Of a DNA stretch of 43,429 bases, positions 42,677 to 43,429 are shown piece by piece. The notes below the pieces were generated by a model. The model saw nothing but the letters and a program-made list of their open reading frames with translations. It searched no databases and was not told where the DNA came from. Positions within the stretch are counted from its first letter, which is position 1; each line of letters starts with the position of its first letter. The position numbers and the translations under genes were made by a program. Where the stretch lies: assembly GCA_944393225.1 (NCBI GenBank), contig CALXZK010000011.1, positions 1 through 43,429 of the forward strand, in the 5' to 3' direction. Source of the DNA: an uncultured Alphaproteobacteria bacterium (GTDB lineage: Bacteria; Pseudomonadota; Alphaproteobacteria; RF32; CAG-239).

Positions 42677-43429
42677 TTACTCCTGAGTCTTTACGGTTTT
42701 GCCAAGTTTATCCAACGGCAGATAAGGCAAGACGTTGCTGCCGTTTTCGGAAGGATTGATAATAACTTTGTTTGAATTAGACAACACATCTTCCATAGTT
42801 TCCAAATACAAACGTTTGATGGTCACTTCTTTACCGTCTTTATAAGCGTTATAAACGGAAAGAAAACGCTCGGCATCACCGTTTGCTTTGCTGACAACGG
42901 CTTCACGATAAGCCTCGGCATCTTGAATGCGTTTAGAAGCTTCACCTTTGGCTTTTGGTACAATCTCGTTGCGATAAGATTCGGCTTCGTTTTTATAGCG
43001 CTCCATATCAGCTTTAGCACGTTGAACCTCGTTAAAAGCATCAACAACTTGTTTCGGAGGATCGGCCTTTTGCAATTTGACACGAACAATGGTCACGCCG
43101 GAACCAAATTCATCGAGCACTTTTTGCAGTTCTTCTTTAGTGTCATCTTCAATTTTACCGCGGTCTCCGGTGATAATGGATTGCATTTGTGATTGACCGA
43201 CAATCTCGCGCAAAACGGATTGTGCAGCCACGCGCACGGTTTGGTCCGGATCGCGCATATTGAAGAGATAATCTTTGACGTTGCCGATTTTCCAAACAAT
43301 CGTGAGGTTAATATCGACAATATTTTCATCTCCGGTCAGCATGTGGCTTTCTGTAAAAGATTTGAGCGGGTCGGCGGCATAATTTTTGCCGTTGCGAATG
43401 CTGTAGGTGTTACGAACATTATAAGCTTC
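42677..43429 (-). CDS. hflK: HflK, partner of HflC (5' end outside the window)
   Basis: The frame stays open to the right edge: before the internal Met it reads ...YAADPLKSFTESH, so the true start lies beyond 43429. The visible part has HMLTGDENIVDINLTIVWKI, RDPDQTVRVAAQSVLREIVG, VTIVRVKLQKADPPKQV and the EAYREAVVSKANGDAERF helix of the SPFH family. The C terminus VLPYLPLDKLG is typical of HflK. Confidence 0.95.
   Translation of the reverse strand, partial: EAYNVRNTYSIRNGKNYAADPLKSFTESHMLTGDENIVDINLTIVWKIGNVKDYLFNMRDPDQTVRVAAQSVLREIVGQSQMQSIITGDRGKIEDDTKEELQKVLDEFGSGVTIVRVKLQKADPPKQVVDAFNEVQRAKADMERYKNEAESYRNEIVPKAKGEASKRIQDAEAYREAVVSKANGDAERFLSVYNAYKDGKEVTIKRLYLETMEDVLSNSNKVIINPSENGSNVLPYLPLDKLGKTVKTQE

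Overview
This is AT-rich chromosomal DNA from an alphaproteobacterium, probably an uncultured host- or gut-associated lineage. Support for that: a DUF1013/TrcR cell-cycle regulator (an alphaproteobacterial family) at the left end, the block der-bamB-YfgM-like TPR protein, an hflK-hflC-degP-holC operon, PgpA, FtsB, bactofilin and a VirB8-like protein. The complete class III ribonucleotide reductase locus with an activase implies growth without oxygen. Most genes have clear Shine-Dalgarno (SD) sequences and most units end in strong hairpin/T-run terminators, so operon borders can be read well. No insertion sequence, CRISPR array, rRNA or prophage was seen.

Layout. 1-5.2 kb: trcR (partial), then leftward der, bamB, a YfgM-like protein and an unknown membrane protein. 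5.3-10.9 kb: a rightward run of membrane-bound diguanylate cyclase, RlmD-type RNA methyltransferase, lipoprotein and transketolase. 11-15.7 kb: four orphan genes without SD, lying in the gaps between tkt, fba and rpe, then a PhoB-type regulator. 15.8-20.8 kb: tgt coupled to a LOG-family protein, a leftward VirB8-like protein, and a TolC-like lipoprotein carrying an extra cadherin-like domain. 20.8-24.4 kb: a regulatory region with NrdR-like boxes, then nrdD, a separate 70-residue glycyl-radical subunit, and nrdG. 24.4-27.3 kb: a cysteine-rich secreted protein and an orphan 483-residue protein. 27.4-33.6 kb: an aspartate-semialdehyde dehydrogenase homologue lacking its catalytic residues, a large MscS channel, and murL-murD2. 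33.6-36.1 kb: tRNA-Thr(CGU), a GT11 and a GT2 glycosyltransferase, ftsB. 36.1-39.9 kb: pgpA, M23 peptidase plus bactofilin, smpB, a GNAT-like protein. 39.9-43.4 kb: leftward hflK (partial), hflC, degP, holC.

Themes. Central carbon metabolism (tkt, fba, rpe), envelope building (bamB, murL-murD2, M23/bactofilin, ftsB, degP, hflKC) and anaerobic DNA precursor synthesis dominate. The item most worth following is the class III ribonucleotide reductase, whose glycyl-radical loop is encoded as its own small protein with its own ribosome binding site. Others are the catalytically stripped Asd homologue (Usg-like), the MurL/MurD2 route to D-glutamate in the wall, the TolC-cadherin lipoprotein beside a lone VirB8-like gene, and five SD-less orphan genes that look acquired.
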